Origin: CAZFYZ01 sp964523735
GTDB lineage: Bacteria > Armatimonadota > UBA5829
DNA: 26,869 nucleotides
Direction: 5' to 3'
Assembly: GCA_964523735.1 (NCBI GenBank)
Contig: CAZFYZ010000044.1
Coordinates: 1-26,869, forward strand
In this document: positions 7,409 through 15,872 of the stretch, piece after piece
How positions within the stretch are numbered: position 1 is the stretch's first letter
How the letters are laid out: each line of letters opens with the position of its first letter
Translations under genes and position numbers: made by a program
The notes under the pieces: model-generated
Database searches by the model: none
What the model was told of the DNA's origin: nothing
What the model saw: the letters and a program-made list of their open reading frames with translations, nothing else

Positions 7409-8362
7409 ATGCTTCATCGGCTTCTGTCGGTGCGAAGTCTTGGGCTTGTATCGGTTGCCGTGCTGTTTGTTCTGGTGTTCGCATCAGGCCCGGCGGTGGG
7501 CGCGGGCGCCGAGACGATCGAGATCACGATCCTGCATACCAACGACATCCACGGCCATCTGCTGCCGTTCAGCTACGACAAGCTTGGGAAGCCTGAGAAG
7601 AACGTGGGGGGCGCGGCGCGGCGAGCGGCACTCATCCGCAAGATCAGGAAAAAGTCCGAACACCCGGTAATCGTGATGGACGCGGGTGACCTGTTTGCTC
7701 GCGGGAAGATGAACGGCCAGCTGGATTTCGATGTCCTGAACGCAACTCCCTATGACATCATGACCCTCGGCAACAACGAGTTCAAAGGTGCGGACGGCCA
7801 GAAGGGACTTGACATCCTGATGGCGCGCATCAAGCAGGCGAAGTTTCCGATCGTATGCGCCAACTTGTTCGACAGAGCCACCAATAGGCCGCTTGTCCCG
7901 CCTTACACTATCATCAACGCGGGGGGGATTCGCATCGGTGTCATCGGCCTGACCGCCCCTCGGGTTGCGACCTATCCGCAGGCCAAAACACTTATAATCC
8001 CCAACCCCGCAGAAACCGCGAAGCTGCTTGTGCCGAAGCTGCGGGAGCAGTGCGATTTCGTGATCGCGCTCACCCATATCGGCTATCCGTTCGACATCCA
8101 GCTTGCCGCCACGGTCCCGGGCATAGACGTGATCATCGGCGGTGACTCACACACGCGGACCACCAAGCCAACGGTCGTTAAGGAGACCATCATCTGCCAG
8201 GCTGGTGAGTGGGGCGTTTTTCTCGGCAGGCTCGATCTCAAACTCAAGCCGGAGGGGAAGCGCTACGTGGTGGATTCACATGCCGGCAAGCTGATCAGCA
8301 TCAACTCAAGTTTGGGCACAGCCAAGGACATAGAGCAGATACTGCAGGGCGCAGGTGGGTAA
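7409..8362 (+). CDS. Exported metallophosphatase / 5'-nucleotidase-like protein, active site altered
   Basis: The product has 317 residues. A signal peptide (about 1-33) precedes a calcineurin-type metallophosphatase domain of the UshA/5'-nucleotidase group. Metal-site motifs are HTNDIHGH (Asp 46, His 48), DAGDLF (Asp 91), Asn 122, THIG (His 223) and GGDSH (residues 244-248). The usual GNHEFD reads GNNEFK, so the positions matching the catalytic His-Asp dyad of E. coli UshA are Asn 123 and Lys 126. The first His of the usual GGHSH/Q is Asp 246. The C-terminal nucleotide-binding domain of true 5'-nucleotidases is absent. It may be a binding protein or act on a different substrate. A GAGGGAG lies well upstream of the ATG. 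The sensor gene follows 53 bases later on the same strand. Confidence 0.82.
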   Translation: MLHRLLSVRSLGLVSVAVLFVLVFASGPAVGAGAETIEITILHTNDIHGHLLPFSYDKLGKPEKNVGGAARRAALIRKIRKKSEHPVIVMDAGDLFARGKMNGQLDFDVLNATPYDIMTLGNNEFKGADGQKGLDILMARIKQAKFPIVCANLFDRATNRPLVPPYTIINAGGIRIGVIGLTAPRVATYPQAKTLIIPNPAETAKLLVPKLREQCDFVIALTHIGYPFDIQLAATVPGIDVIIGGDSHTRTTKPTVVKETIICQAGEWGVFLGRLDLKLKPEGKRYVVDSHAGKLISINSSLGTAKDIEQILQGAGG

Positions 8363-8415
8363 AAGAGGGTACCGGCCTGTTGGCAGCAGGCTGGCGGCTC
8401 ACGCACGCGCGACAT

Positions 8416-11400
8416 ATGCCGGGTTGTTGGACAATGCAGGATCCTCAGAACCGAAACGCAGAACTCGAGTGCGCAGAGAGGCTCTGGAGAGAGCGTCTGG
8501 AGCAGCTGCCTGACTGGATCTGGGAGGTGGACACCAATCTCGTCGTCCACTACTCCAACCCGGGTTCGGAGCGGGTGTTGGGCTTTACTGTGAGCGAAAT
8601 GGTTGGCAGCTGTGTACTCGACTATGCGCCGGACGAGGTAGAGATCGCCAAGATACGCGACGTCAGCGAGCGGGCGAAAACCGACAGCAGCGCTCTCAGC
8701 AATCTCATTTTCCGTCACAAGGACGGCACCGTTCGGACAGTCCACACCAACGCCGGGCACATGACCGACGCCGAAGGCCGTGTCGTGGGCTACCGCGGAG
8801 TCACGCGTGATGTAACCGAGCAAGAAGCAGCCAAGGAGATCGTCACCACGCTTCTTGCTAACTACAAGGCCGTCACCGACTACTCACCAATAGGCGTCTT
8901 CATCCAGCAGGACGAGAAGGCGGTCTATGCCAACGCCAAAATGCTCGAACTCGTGGGATATGAGTGGGAGGACCGCGAACGCGTCGCTATCTGGGACATC
9001 ATCCACCCGGACGACACAGAACGTATCAAGATCTACTACGCCCAGCGAATGCGCGGCGAGCCGTCGCCGGAAACCTACGAGGTGAGAGTGTTTGCCAGGT
9101 CCGGCGAACTGCGGCATTTCGAGATCAAAGCTACGACCGTGACCTACAGCGGCGCTCCGGCCGTTCTGGGCAACGTAATCGACATTACTGACCGTCATAG
9201 GGCTGAGGAGGCTATCCGCGAAAGCGAGGAGAAGCATCGGGCCCTCGTTGAGGAGATCAACGACTGGGTGTGGGAAGTTGACGAGAACGCGGTCTACATC
9301 TACGCCAGCCCCCGGGTACGGAATTTGCTCGGGTATGAGCCCGAGGAGATCGTCGGCAAGACCCCATTCGATCTAATGCCCCCCGAGGAAGCTCGAGATG
9401 TCTCGGCACAGTACGGATCGGTCACCAAGCGGCGCGAGCCGCTCGAGCTTATTGACAATATTCTGCTTCACAAGGACGGACACGAGGTCATCGTGCAGAC
9501 CAGCGGCACTCCAGTGTTCGATAACGAGGGGCACTTCCGAGGTTACCGGGGTGTCGACAGGGATGTCACCGAGTTGGTCCTCGCGGATGAGGCTCTGCGA
9601 TACCGCCTCGAGTTCGAGCAGATAATAACCTCGATATCGACACGCCTAATCGGGATTCGTCCGGAGGAGACTGATCAGGCCATCGACTATGCGCTTGAGG
9701 CAGTTGGACGGTTCACCGAAGTTGACCGGAGCTTTGTGACCCTGGTTCGCCCGGACCGGATGTTTACCGATGTGACTCACGAGTGGTGCGCGGATGGAGT
9801 GGCGTCCACGATTGGCAACTATCAAGCTCTGCCGATAGACGAACAGCGGTGGATAGTCGACCGGTTGTCCAGCGGCCAAGTGGTATACCTGCCCAACATC
9901 AGCAGCTTGCCCCAGGAGGCTCGGGCACCCAGAAACATCATGCAGGCTGGTGGCACCAAAGCGCTCCTATTGGTGCCAATGGTCTGGCAGGGGCGGATGG
10001 CCGGGTTCCTTGGCTTGGATGCATTACACGAGAAGACCTGGTCGGAAGATGCGATAGTGCTACTCAGAATCGTTGGCGAAATGCTGGTCGGCGCAATGAT
10101 GCGCGAGCGTAGCGAGGAGGCCTTGCGAGACAGCGAGAATCGCTATCGATCCCTGGTCGAGACCATGACGGAGGGTCTTGGCCTTACAGATGCCGATTAC
10201 CATCTGACTTACGTCAATCCTCGGTTGCCCCAGATGCTCGGCTACACGGCCGACGCAATGATAGGTCGTCCTCTTGAGGATTTTGTGGACGAACCCTACC
10301 GCGAGCACCTCAGATTCCAGATGGCCGAGAGAAAGGCCGGGCGGTATGATTCTTACGAACTGTCGTGGAGAACCAGAGACGGCGGGATTCTGCATACTCT
10401 TATCCTCCCTCAACCCCTCTTTGATAGCGATGGGGCTTTCGCCGGCACTTTCGCTACGGTTACCGACATTACGGACCGTGTGCGACACGAAGAACGCCTC
10501 AGCAAGATGAACGATTGCTTGCTTGGGTTCAGTTCTGATCCATTGGCGAATATCTCGGACCTGACCGATCTGGCGGGCGATCTGCTGAACGCCGACTTCG
10601 CAGTCTACCATCGCCTGGAGGAGGGGAAACTCCATGCCTGGGGAGCATGGCATGTTCCGCCTGGGTTCCAGATGGTGCGCGCGGCGGAGGGCCACGTATG
10701 TGACGATATCATTCGCTCAGGGGCAAAAGAGACTGTGGTCATCCGCGATTTTCAGCAGACGGACTACGTTGTGACCGATCCGGAGGTGGCTGATTATGGG
10801 CTCCAGACGTTCGCTGGGCGCCCGGTGGAGTTCGACGGCGCGAAAGTTGGCGTGCTCTCATGTCTATTCACAAAGGACATTGAGCTAAGCGAACAAGACA
10901 AGGACGTGCTAGAGATAATCGCGTCGGCCATTGTTGTAGAAGAGCGGCGGCGTGCTGCGGAGACTGCGCTCAGGGAGAGCGAGGAGCGTTACCGTCGGCT
11001 GGTGGACATGTCGCCGGACGCGATCACTGTCTCCGTTGACGGCAAGTTCGTCCTGGCGAACGCAGCCGCGCTGGCGATGAACAACGCGACGGCGCCGGAG
11101 CAGATGGTGGGGATGCCGGTGACTGATGTCATAGCTCCCGCCTACCGTGAGGTAGCTGCGGAACGGATGCGGATGTTGGCGACTGGCTCAATAATGTGGC
11201 TTCCGCCGACCGAAGAGAAGTTCATCAGACTGGATGGCACGGAGTTCGACGGCGAGATCTCCGCAACGCGCATTCTCTACCGGGGAAAGCCGGCGGTACT
11301 CTCAGTGTTGCGCGACATCACCGAGCGCAAACGAGCCGAAGAGCACAAGCGCGCGCTGGAGAGACAGCTAGAGAGCCAGAAGAGGTATTTCTACCGCGAA

Positions 11401-11928
11401 ACGATTCTGAGTGTCACCGATGGAAAGCTCAGAATATGCGACCCCCCCGAACTTCGGCCTTACATATCCAGAGCAATGCTGAGGTTCCACGTTCGCAGCG
11501 CAGAGCAGGTAGCCGAGGCAAGACATCTGGCAAGGGGGTTCCTGAGCGAACAGGGGCTTGAGCCGGAGAGGATTGACTCGTTCATCATCGGCGTGGGTGA
11601 AGCGATTACGAACGCGATCAAGCACGCCCGAGGCGGGCGGCTTTATGCAGGCGTGGCTGATGATGGTTCGTTGTGGGTGGGAATGGCCGACAGGGGCGGC
11701 GGAATCTCGTCGCTGATCCTGCCACGGGCAACACTGCTGCGCGGGTTCTCTACCAAGCCTTCTCTTGGGCTGGGTTACACTATAATGCTCGAGGTCGCTG
11801 ACTCAGTGATGCTCAAGACCGGAGAGACCGGGACTACCGTGATTCTGATCCAAAGGAATCGACCGTGCTCTGTTGATGTTACCCCGGCCATGATCCCCGA
11901 CACCTGGGAGCACCAGATGGCCACGTGA
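8416..11928 (+). CDS. Multi-PAS/GAF sensor protein with C-terminal RsbW-like ATPase domain
   Basis: The product is about 1170 residues, with no membrane segment, so it is probably a cytoplasmic sensor. Domains in order (rough residues): PAS 20-135, PAS 148-263, PAS 273-385, GAF 395-565, PAS 575-688, GAF 700-845, PAS 857-970, a short linker helix, then a GHKL ATPase domain (about 1025-1150). The N-box is GEAITNAIKHA (Glu 1062, Asn 1066), followed by G-boxes ADRGGG and LGLGYT. The PAS units end in the usual D-I-T-x-R signature. No H-box or DHp dimerisation helix pair is seen before the ATPase, so it resembles RsbW/SpoIIAB-type serine kinases or switch proteins rather than a classic histidine kinase. 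No receiver domain, anti-sigma antagonist or sigma factor lies nearby. The start is uncertain: ATG 8416, ATG 8434 and TTG 8380 are possible, and none has a strong ribosome site. Confidence 0.85.
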   Translation: MPGCWTMQDPQNRNAELECAERLWRERLEQLPDWIWEVDTNLVVHYSNPGSERVLGFTVSEMVGSCVLDYAPDEVEIAKIRDVSERAKTDSSALSNLIFRHKDGTVRTVHTNAGHMTDAEGRVVGYRGVTRDVTEQEAAKEIVTTLLANYKAVTDYSPIGVFIQQDEKAVYANAKMLELVGYEWEDRERVAIWDIIHPDDTERIKIYYAQRMRGEPSPETYEVRVFARSGELRHFEIKATTVTYSGAPAVLGNVIDITDRHRAEEAIRESEEKHRALVEEINDWVWEVDENAVYIYASPRVRNLLGYEPEEIVGKTPFDLMPPEEARDVSAQYGSVTKRREPLELIDNILLHKDGHEVIVQTSGTPVFDNEGHFRGYRGVDRDVTELVLADEALRYRLEFEQIITSISTRLIGIRPEETDQAIDYALEAVGRFTEVDRSFVTLVRPDRMFTDVTHEWCADGVASTIGNYQALPIDEQRWIVDRLSSGQVVYLPNISSLPQEARAPRNIMQAGGTKALLLVPMVWQGRMAGFLGLDALHEKTWSEDAIVLLRIVGEMLVGAMMRERSEEALRDSENRYRSLVETMTEGLGLTDADYHLTYVNPRLPQMLGYTADAMIGRPLEDFVDEPYREHLRFQMAERKAGRYDSYELSWRTRDGGILHTLILPQPLFDSDGAFAGTFATVTDITDRVRHEERLSKMNDCLLGFSSDPLANISDLTDLAGDLLNADFAVYHRLEEGKLHAWGAWHVPPGFQMVRAAEGHVCDDIIRSGAKETVVIRDFQQTDYVVTDPEVADYGLQTFAGRPVEFDGAKVGVLSCLFTKDIELSEQDKDVLEIIASAIVVEERRRAAETALRESEERYRRLVDMSPDAITVSVDGKFVLANAAALAMNNATAPEQMVGMPVTDVIAPAYREVAAERMRMLATGSIMWLPPTEEKFIRLDGTEFDGEISATRILYRGKPAVLSVLRDITERKRAEEHKRALERQLESQKRYFYRETILSVTDGKLRICDPPELRPYISRAMLRFHVRSAEQVAEARHLARGFLSEQGLEPERIDSFIIGVGEAITNAIKHARGGRLYAGVADDGSLWVGMADRGGGISSLILPRATLLRGFSTKPSLGLGYTIMLEVADSVMLKTGETGTTVILIQRNRPCSVDVTPAMIPDTWEHQMAT

Positions 11929-11941
11929 TCAGACTTCAGGC

Positions 11942-12184
11942 TTAGGGGTTGTTGTTCTGAACTTCCTTGAGGGCCTTCTGCGTCTCCTCCTGCGTATCCA
12001 CCACATTCCGCGCTGATGGGGTTCGCGTCGGGAGGTTGTTCAGCGTATCAAGCCTCTGTTCCTGGGTCAACTGCTTCGTTCCTTGTGGCTTCGTTTCCCG
12101 GCCAGTTCGCACGATCGCCACCCCGACCAGCAGCACCACCGTCAAGACGATCACCGCCACAGTGACTATGCTCTTCTTCTCCAT
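11942..12184 (-). CDS. Small single-pass membrane protein, unknown function
   Basis: The product has 80 residues: Met-Glu-Lys-Lys, one hydrophobic helix (about 6-25), then a polar Gln/Thr/Asn-rich tail with coiled-coil character at the end (EETQKALKEVQ). AGAGG lies about nine bases before the ATG. It converges with the sensor gene, leaving only 13 bases between stop codons. No family recognised. Confidence 0.65.
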   Translation of the reverse strand: MEKKSIVTVAVIVLTVVLLVGVAIVRTGRETKPQGTKQLTQEQRLDTLNNLPTRTPSARNVVDTQEETQKALKEVQNNNP

Positions 12185-12232
12185 CGGGCATTACCTCTAC
12201 ACTACTTCTTCCACACGCCGGTCCCTTCGCCA

Positions 12233-12276
12233 ACCCCTAACCCATCATCCTGAGCCTGTCGAAGGACCCCTAACCC
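12233..12276. repeat. Dispersed repeat fragment flanked by 11-bp direct repeats
   Basis: ACCCCTAACCC occurs at 12233-12243 and again at 12266-12276, flanking a 22-bp core that contains CTGAGCCTGTCGAAGG. A related CCTTCGAC...CTCAGGA sequence occurs inside the palindromic element at 25400-25509, and CCCTAACCCCTAAC-type sequence recurs at 14331-14362. No transposase is associated. A TATAAT follows at 12280-12285 and could be the -10 of the downstream cluster, but no good -35 is seen. Confidence 0.65.
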
Positions 12277-12407
12277 TGCTATAATATCGCCAGGGACGCA
12301 AGGACCGTCGGGCCAGCTCGAGCTGAAGGCGTTCATTGGGATGACAAGGCCGGGAATCGCAGGAGGACAGGGCCATACGCAGACTGAGGTTCGTCCATAC
12401 GCATCTT

Positions 12408-13145
12408 GTGTTTGCCGCGCTTGCAGCCGCTGCGGCGATCTTCTGGGACGTCTACTGCTATCTCCACTGTGGCATAGTTCCGATCGCCCTGCTCTTGGTG
12501 AACCTGGTGCCGGTCGTCGCATTGTTGGGTATCTGGCGTGTTGCCAGCAAGGATGACAGAGCTGTAGTCTCAAGGTGGAAGCGTGTCGCGCGAGTCTTCG
12601 GCGTGACGGTGCTATCCTTGGCGTTTGCGATAGGACTGTTCGTCCAGTACGGGCTCTGCACCGTTGGATTGCGCATGTTCTTGACAGTAAAGCGACCGGG
12701 GGCATATGGCATCCTGCTGCGAGAGAACAAGCACGACTACCACGGGTGGCTCAACCACTTTCCCGACCGAATACCATCGGCTGCGAGGAACGTGCGCCTT
12801 TACTACACCACTCCCTTTGGGCAGGGACGTGGGACATTTGAGGTTCGCTACAAGACAACCCACGCCAATGCCCGCGGTGTCCTGACGCGGATCGCGCCGA
12901 TCTCATTCAAGGCGCCGTCTGTTCGCCGCCGCCATACTGATTACTCTATCGCTCCCAGCCTGGAGCACTCATTCCGCAATGAGCGAAATGACGGATGGGC
13001 CGAACTGCCGAGAGACTTCGAGGTCAAGATGATCGATCCTGATCTGGCTGGCTACGGCTCGCTCGCATCGCATCAGAGCCAGGGCGTTGCGGTAAGCCTC
13101 AAGCGCCGCGAGGTCATCTACTGGGCTGACACGCCGGGGGGATAA
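12408..13145 (+). CDS. Membrane protein of unknown function
   Basis: The product has 245 residues from GTG 12408, with three predicted N-terminal membrane helices and a soluble C-terminal domain of about 140 residues. No family recognised. The start is notable: GTG 12408 has no ribosome site and falls inside the first helix. An in-frame ATA at 12375 lies exactly eight bases after a perfect AGGAGG (12361-12366) and would add a basic leader (RRLRFVHTHL), giving 256 residues. The true start may therefore be a non-canonical ATA, or a mutated ATG. It is the first of three co-directional membrane-protein genes; the next begins about 20 bases after its stop. Confidence 0.7.
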   Translation: MFAALAAAAAIFWDVYCYLHCGIVPIALLLVNLVPVVALLGIWRVASKDDRAVVSRWKRVARVFGVTVLSLAFAIGLFVQYGLCTVGLRMFLTVKRPGAYGILLRENKHDYHGWLNHFPDRIPSAARNVRLYYTTPFGQGRGTFEVRYKTTHANARGVLTRIAPISFKAPSVRRRHTDYSIAPSLEHSFRNERNDGWAELPRDFEVKMIDPDLAGYGSLASHQSQGVAVSLKRREVIYWADTPGG

Positions 13146-13167
13146 GGCAATCAAAGTGGAGCGTCAA

Positions 13168-13590
13168 GTGAGCAGCACCACAAAGACGCGGCGAATGCTA
13201 CTATGGCCCATGGTTGTGCTGCTTCTGGCGCTGGCAGGGCTGGTGGCCATTCTAGGCCAGTGGCGCGGGGTGCCGTTCGACTCCAGAATCTGGATGGCTC
13301 AGAAGCTGACCAGCGGCGTCGGGTTGCCTCAGCCAGGAGTCAACGTGCGTGCTCAGATGGTCGGTGACTTGGTCAATCATCATCTACGTGTGGGCATGAC
13401 CAGGCGGCAAGTGGAGAGGCTTCTCGGCGAGGAAGACTGCGGAGGAGATGGAGTTTCGATGAACTGCCTCATCGCATGGCCGAGCTTCAGTCAGAAAGCG
13501 TACGCGCGGGTGAGGTGGGGCGACGCTAACCCGTATCTCATATTGACCTACAAGAGGAATCGACTCGTTGAAGCCAAGGTTGGTAGATAA
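13168..13590 (+). CDS. Membrane-anchored protein with a short BamE/SmpA-like motif
   Basis: The product is about 140 residues. One N-terminal helix (LLWPMVVLLLALAGLVAIL) is followed by an extracytoplasmic region. The stretch VGMTRRQVERLLGE followed by a predicted strand ending YLILTYKRNRLVEAKV resembles the helix-then-strand pattern of SmpA/OmlA (BamE) domains, which often sit in small envelope proteins. This is a weak resemblance; there is no lipobox Cys. GTG 13168 is chosen because GGAG lies six bases upstream; GTG 13156 is an in-frame alternative. Its 3' end overlaps the next gene by 23 bases, suggesting translational coupling. Confidence 0.7.
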   Translation: MSSTTKTRRMLLWPMVVLLLALAGLVAILGQWRGVPFDSRIWMAQKLTSGVGLPQPGVNVRAQMVGDLVNHHLRVGMTRRQVERLLGEEDCGGDGVSMNCLIAWPSFSQKAYARVRWGDANPYLILTYKRNRLVEAKVGR

Positions 13591-15613
13591 GTCAACAAGT
13601 GAGATAACTCCGAGTAAGGCGCCATCTCGCAGCCTGATCCTGATCTGCATCGGGCTCGCGATCCTGACGCTGGCCGTCTACGCGCAGGTCTGGCACTTTG
13701 AGTTCGTCAACTACGACGACGGTGGTTACGTCTACGAGAACCCGCACGTCAAGACCGGCCTATCGCTGGAAAACGTCAAGTGGGCATTCACGAGCACCAG
13801 ACAGTCCAACTGGCACCCGCTGACGTGGATCTCGTTGATGATCGATGCCAGTATCGGCGGGACAAATGAAGGCGTCTACCACCTGCACAACGTGATCCTG
13901 CACGTCATCAGCACGATCCTCCTGTTCCTGCTGCTGGTGAGGATCACCGCGCCAAAGGGCTCGGAGAGCCCTGCTACAACAATAACAGCGACCATCGTAT
14001 GGCGAAGCGCGTTTGTGGCGGCGTTGTTCGCGATCCATCCGCTGCACGTGGAATCAGTCGCGTGGGTAGCGGAGCGCAAGGACACACTGAGCACGGTGTT
14101 CTGGATGCTCACGATGTGGGCTTACGTGCTCTACGTCGCCCGCCCCCGAGCACTCACCTACATGGCCGTGCTCGCGATCTACGCCCTCGGCCTGCTCGCC
14201 AAGCCCATGCTCGTCACCCTGCCGATAGTGCTCATCATCGCAAGGGGTTGGGGGTTAGGGGTTAGGAGTTGGGGAAGGGAGCCACATGCCAAGCGGCCAA
14301 AGTCCGCAAGTTTGCTGCGGAGCCTCCCGTCCCTAACCCCTAACTCCTATCTCCTAACCCCTTTGCTTGTCCTAGCAGCCGCGTCTTGCGTCGTGACGTA
14401 CTGGGCGCAGTCGAGCGGCGGGGCGGTAATGGCGGCGAACGTCGAGCCGCTGGTCGATCGCGTGCAGAATGCGCTGGTCGCGTATGCCGCGTACATCGTC
14501 GCGATGGTGTGGCCGGCCAAGCTCGCGGTGTTCTATCCCATGCCTGCGCAGGCGGTCATCGCGTCAAAGGTCCCGTGGGCGGTGCTGCTGCTGGCGGCTA
14601 TCTCCATCTGGACGTATCTCAAGCGGAAGCGATTCCCATTCGCCTGGACCGGCTGGCTGTGGTACGTGATCACGCTCGTGCCAGTGATCGGCCTCGTGCA
14701 GGTCGGAATGCAGGCGAGGGCGGATCGTTACACCTATATCCCTCTGATCGGGCTGTTCGTCGCCATCGCGTGGACGTTGCCCGAGCTTGTCGGACCCCGA
14801 CTGCGGCGGCTGATCTGGGTCCCGGCGGTTCTGATCATCGCGGCACTGAGCCTCGTCTGCTGGAAGCAGGTAGGCTACTGGCGGAACAGCCTCACGCTCG
14901 CGCAACGTGCCGTCGATTCGGTCGAGAACAACTACGTCGGGCATCTGAACCTCGCGCTGGCGTACAAAAGCCGGGGAGACTACGCGGCGGCGCTCGATGA
15001 AACAAAGTCCGCCCTCTTGAGCAAACCCGATTACGATGGCGTGCATGCAACTCTGGCGAGCCTGCTCCTCATGGACGGAGATGTCACCGCCGCCATGGCT
15101 CACTACAGAGAGGCAATCCGTCTTCTGCCCAGGAACGCCGGTCACCGCGCCCGGCTTGGGGCGCTACTGATCCAGACCGGTAACCTGGACGACGGGGTGA
15201 ATGAGCTTCGGGAGGCGCTGAGGCTCGATCCTGACAGGGTCGATGCCCAATGCGACCTCGCATATGGCCTGATGATGCAGAGGCACAGCGACGAGGCGTG
15301 GGAGCTTGCACAGAGGGCCCGTAAGCTCGACCCGACCCTGCCCGACGCACCAATGCTGTTGGGTCTGATCAGCCTCAACAAAGCACAGTTCGATGGCGCG
15401 GAGGACTACTTCCGGCAGGCTCTCGGCTTAGACGCCCGGCACGTGGAGGCAAGGATCAACCTCGGCGTGGCTCTCTTCCGCCAGCAGAGATATGCTGAAG
15501 CCGCGAGGGAGTTTGAGGAGGCCCAGCGCCTGGCCCCCAGCCGAGAGGACGTACGGGGTTACCTCGAAGCAGCGAAAAAAATGCGGACAGCAGCAGGCCC
15601 AGGAAGTAGCTAG
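13568..15613 (+). CDS. GT-C-type polytopic membrane protein with C-terminal TPR repeats (TMTC-like)
   Basis: The product has 681 residues. The N-terminal two thirds is polytopic and carries landmarks of bacterial TMTC/PMT-like proteins: NYDDGGYV after helix 1 (Asp 50, Asp 51), NWHPLTW, HLHNVILH and IHPLHVESVAWVAERKD. The C-terminal part (about 455-672) holds about six tetratricopeptide repeats. GT-C relatives transfer sugars from lipid-linked donors at the outer membrane face; the substrate here is unknown. Start TTG 13568 has AGAGGA nine bases upstream and overlaps the preceding gene. Residues about 226-265 are encoded by an inserted-looking 120-bp inverted repeat, replacing the loop between two helices. 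The stop codon overlaps that of the convergent small gene by four bases. Confidence 0.82.
   Translation: MKPRLVDKSTSEITPSKAPSRSLILICIGLAILTLAVYAQVWHFEFVNYDDGGYVYENPHVKTGLSLENVKWAFTSTRQSNWHPLTWISLMIDASIGGTNEGVYHLHNVILHVISTILLFLLLVRITAPKGSESPATTITATIVWRSAFVAALFAIHPLHVESVAWVAERKDTLSTVFWMLTMWAYVLYVARPRALTYMAVLAIYALGLLAKPMLVTLPIVLIIARGWGLGVRSWGREPHAKRPKSASLLRSLPSLTPNSYLLTPLLVLAAASCVVTYWAQSSGGAVMAANVEPLVDRVQNALVAYAAYIVAMVWPAKLAVFYPMPAQAVIASKVPWAVLLLAAISIWTYLKRKRFPFAWTGWLWYVITLVPVIGLVQVGMQARADRYTYIPLIGLFVAIAWTLPELVGPRLRRLIWVPAVLIIAALSLVCWKQVGYWRNSLTLAQRAVDSVENNYVGHLNLALAYKSRGDYAAALDETKSALLSKPDYDGVHATLASLLLMDGDVTAAMAHYREAIRLLPRNAGHRARLGALLIQTGNLDDGVNELREALRLDPDRVDAQCDLAYGLMMQRHSDEAWELAQRARKLDPTLPDAPMLLGLISLNKAQFDGAEDYFRQALGLDARHVEARINLGVALFRQQRYAEAAREFEEAQRLAPSREDVRGYLEAAKKMRTAAGPGSS
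14243..14362. repeat. 120-bp imperfect inverted repeat inside the GT-C/TPR gene
   Basis: The left arm (about 14243-14280) is G-rich with runs GGGG, GGGGG, GGGG and GGGG. The right arm (about 14325-14362) is its imperfect complement, with CCCTAACCCC and CTAACCCC. A small inner stem TCCGCA/TGCGGA (14303-14308, 14316-14321) sits between them. The length is 40 codons, so the reading frame is preserved. The G-runs on the plus strand fit a potential G-quadruplex. The same CCCTAACCC vocabulary appears outside genes at 12233-12276, supporting a dispersed repeat that entered the gene. Confidence 0.8.
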
Positions 15614-15813
15614 CTCGAGTTCCTGATCAAAGCCCTTATGAACAGGTACGCAAGGTACCCGACCGCGATCACAAAGACCACCGATATCGCGACAGCAATC
15701 AGATTGAGCGCCAGGCTTATCATCCATCCGATGATCCTGATCCCGACTCCAATCACGATTAGTCCCAGTATGAAGTAAGCCACCATCGCCAGGGGGCTCG
15801 TCGGCTTGTCCAT
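15610..15813 (-). CDS. Small two-helix membrane protein
   Basis: The product has 67 residues from ATG 15813. Two hydrophobic segments (PLAMVAYFILGLIVIGVGIR and an IAVAISVVFVIAVGYLAYLF region) leave short charged ends. GGAGG lies nine bases before ATG 15813. ATG 15819 is too close to it, and TTG 15822 abuts it. It ends four bases inside the convergent GT-C gene. No family recognised. Confidence 0.6.
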   Translation of the reverse strand: MDKPTSPLAMVAYFILGLIVIGVGIRIIGWMISLALNLIAVAISVVFVIAVGYLAYLFIRALIRNSS

Positions 15814-15872
15814 CTCCATCAACCTCCGGTGATGGGTTATTCGACGCGTATACGCACTACTCCTTGTACGGG

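Noticed and set aside
8209..8415. N-terminal extension of the sensor protein into the metallophosphatase gene
   Set aside because: The extra 69 residues read the end of another gene in a second frame, are low-complexity and lie outside the first PAS domain.
14386..15000. 204-codon plus-strand frame inside the GT-C/TPR gene
   Set aside because: It is a shifted reading of the GC-rich host gene, with Arg/Gly/Ala-rich sequence and no start signal. A frameshift in the host was considered, but the host frame runs intact through the TPR repeats.
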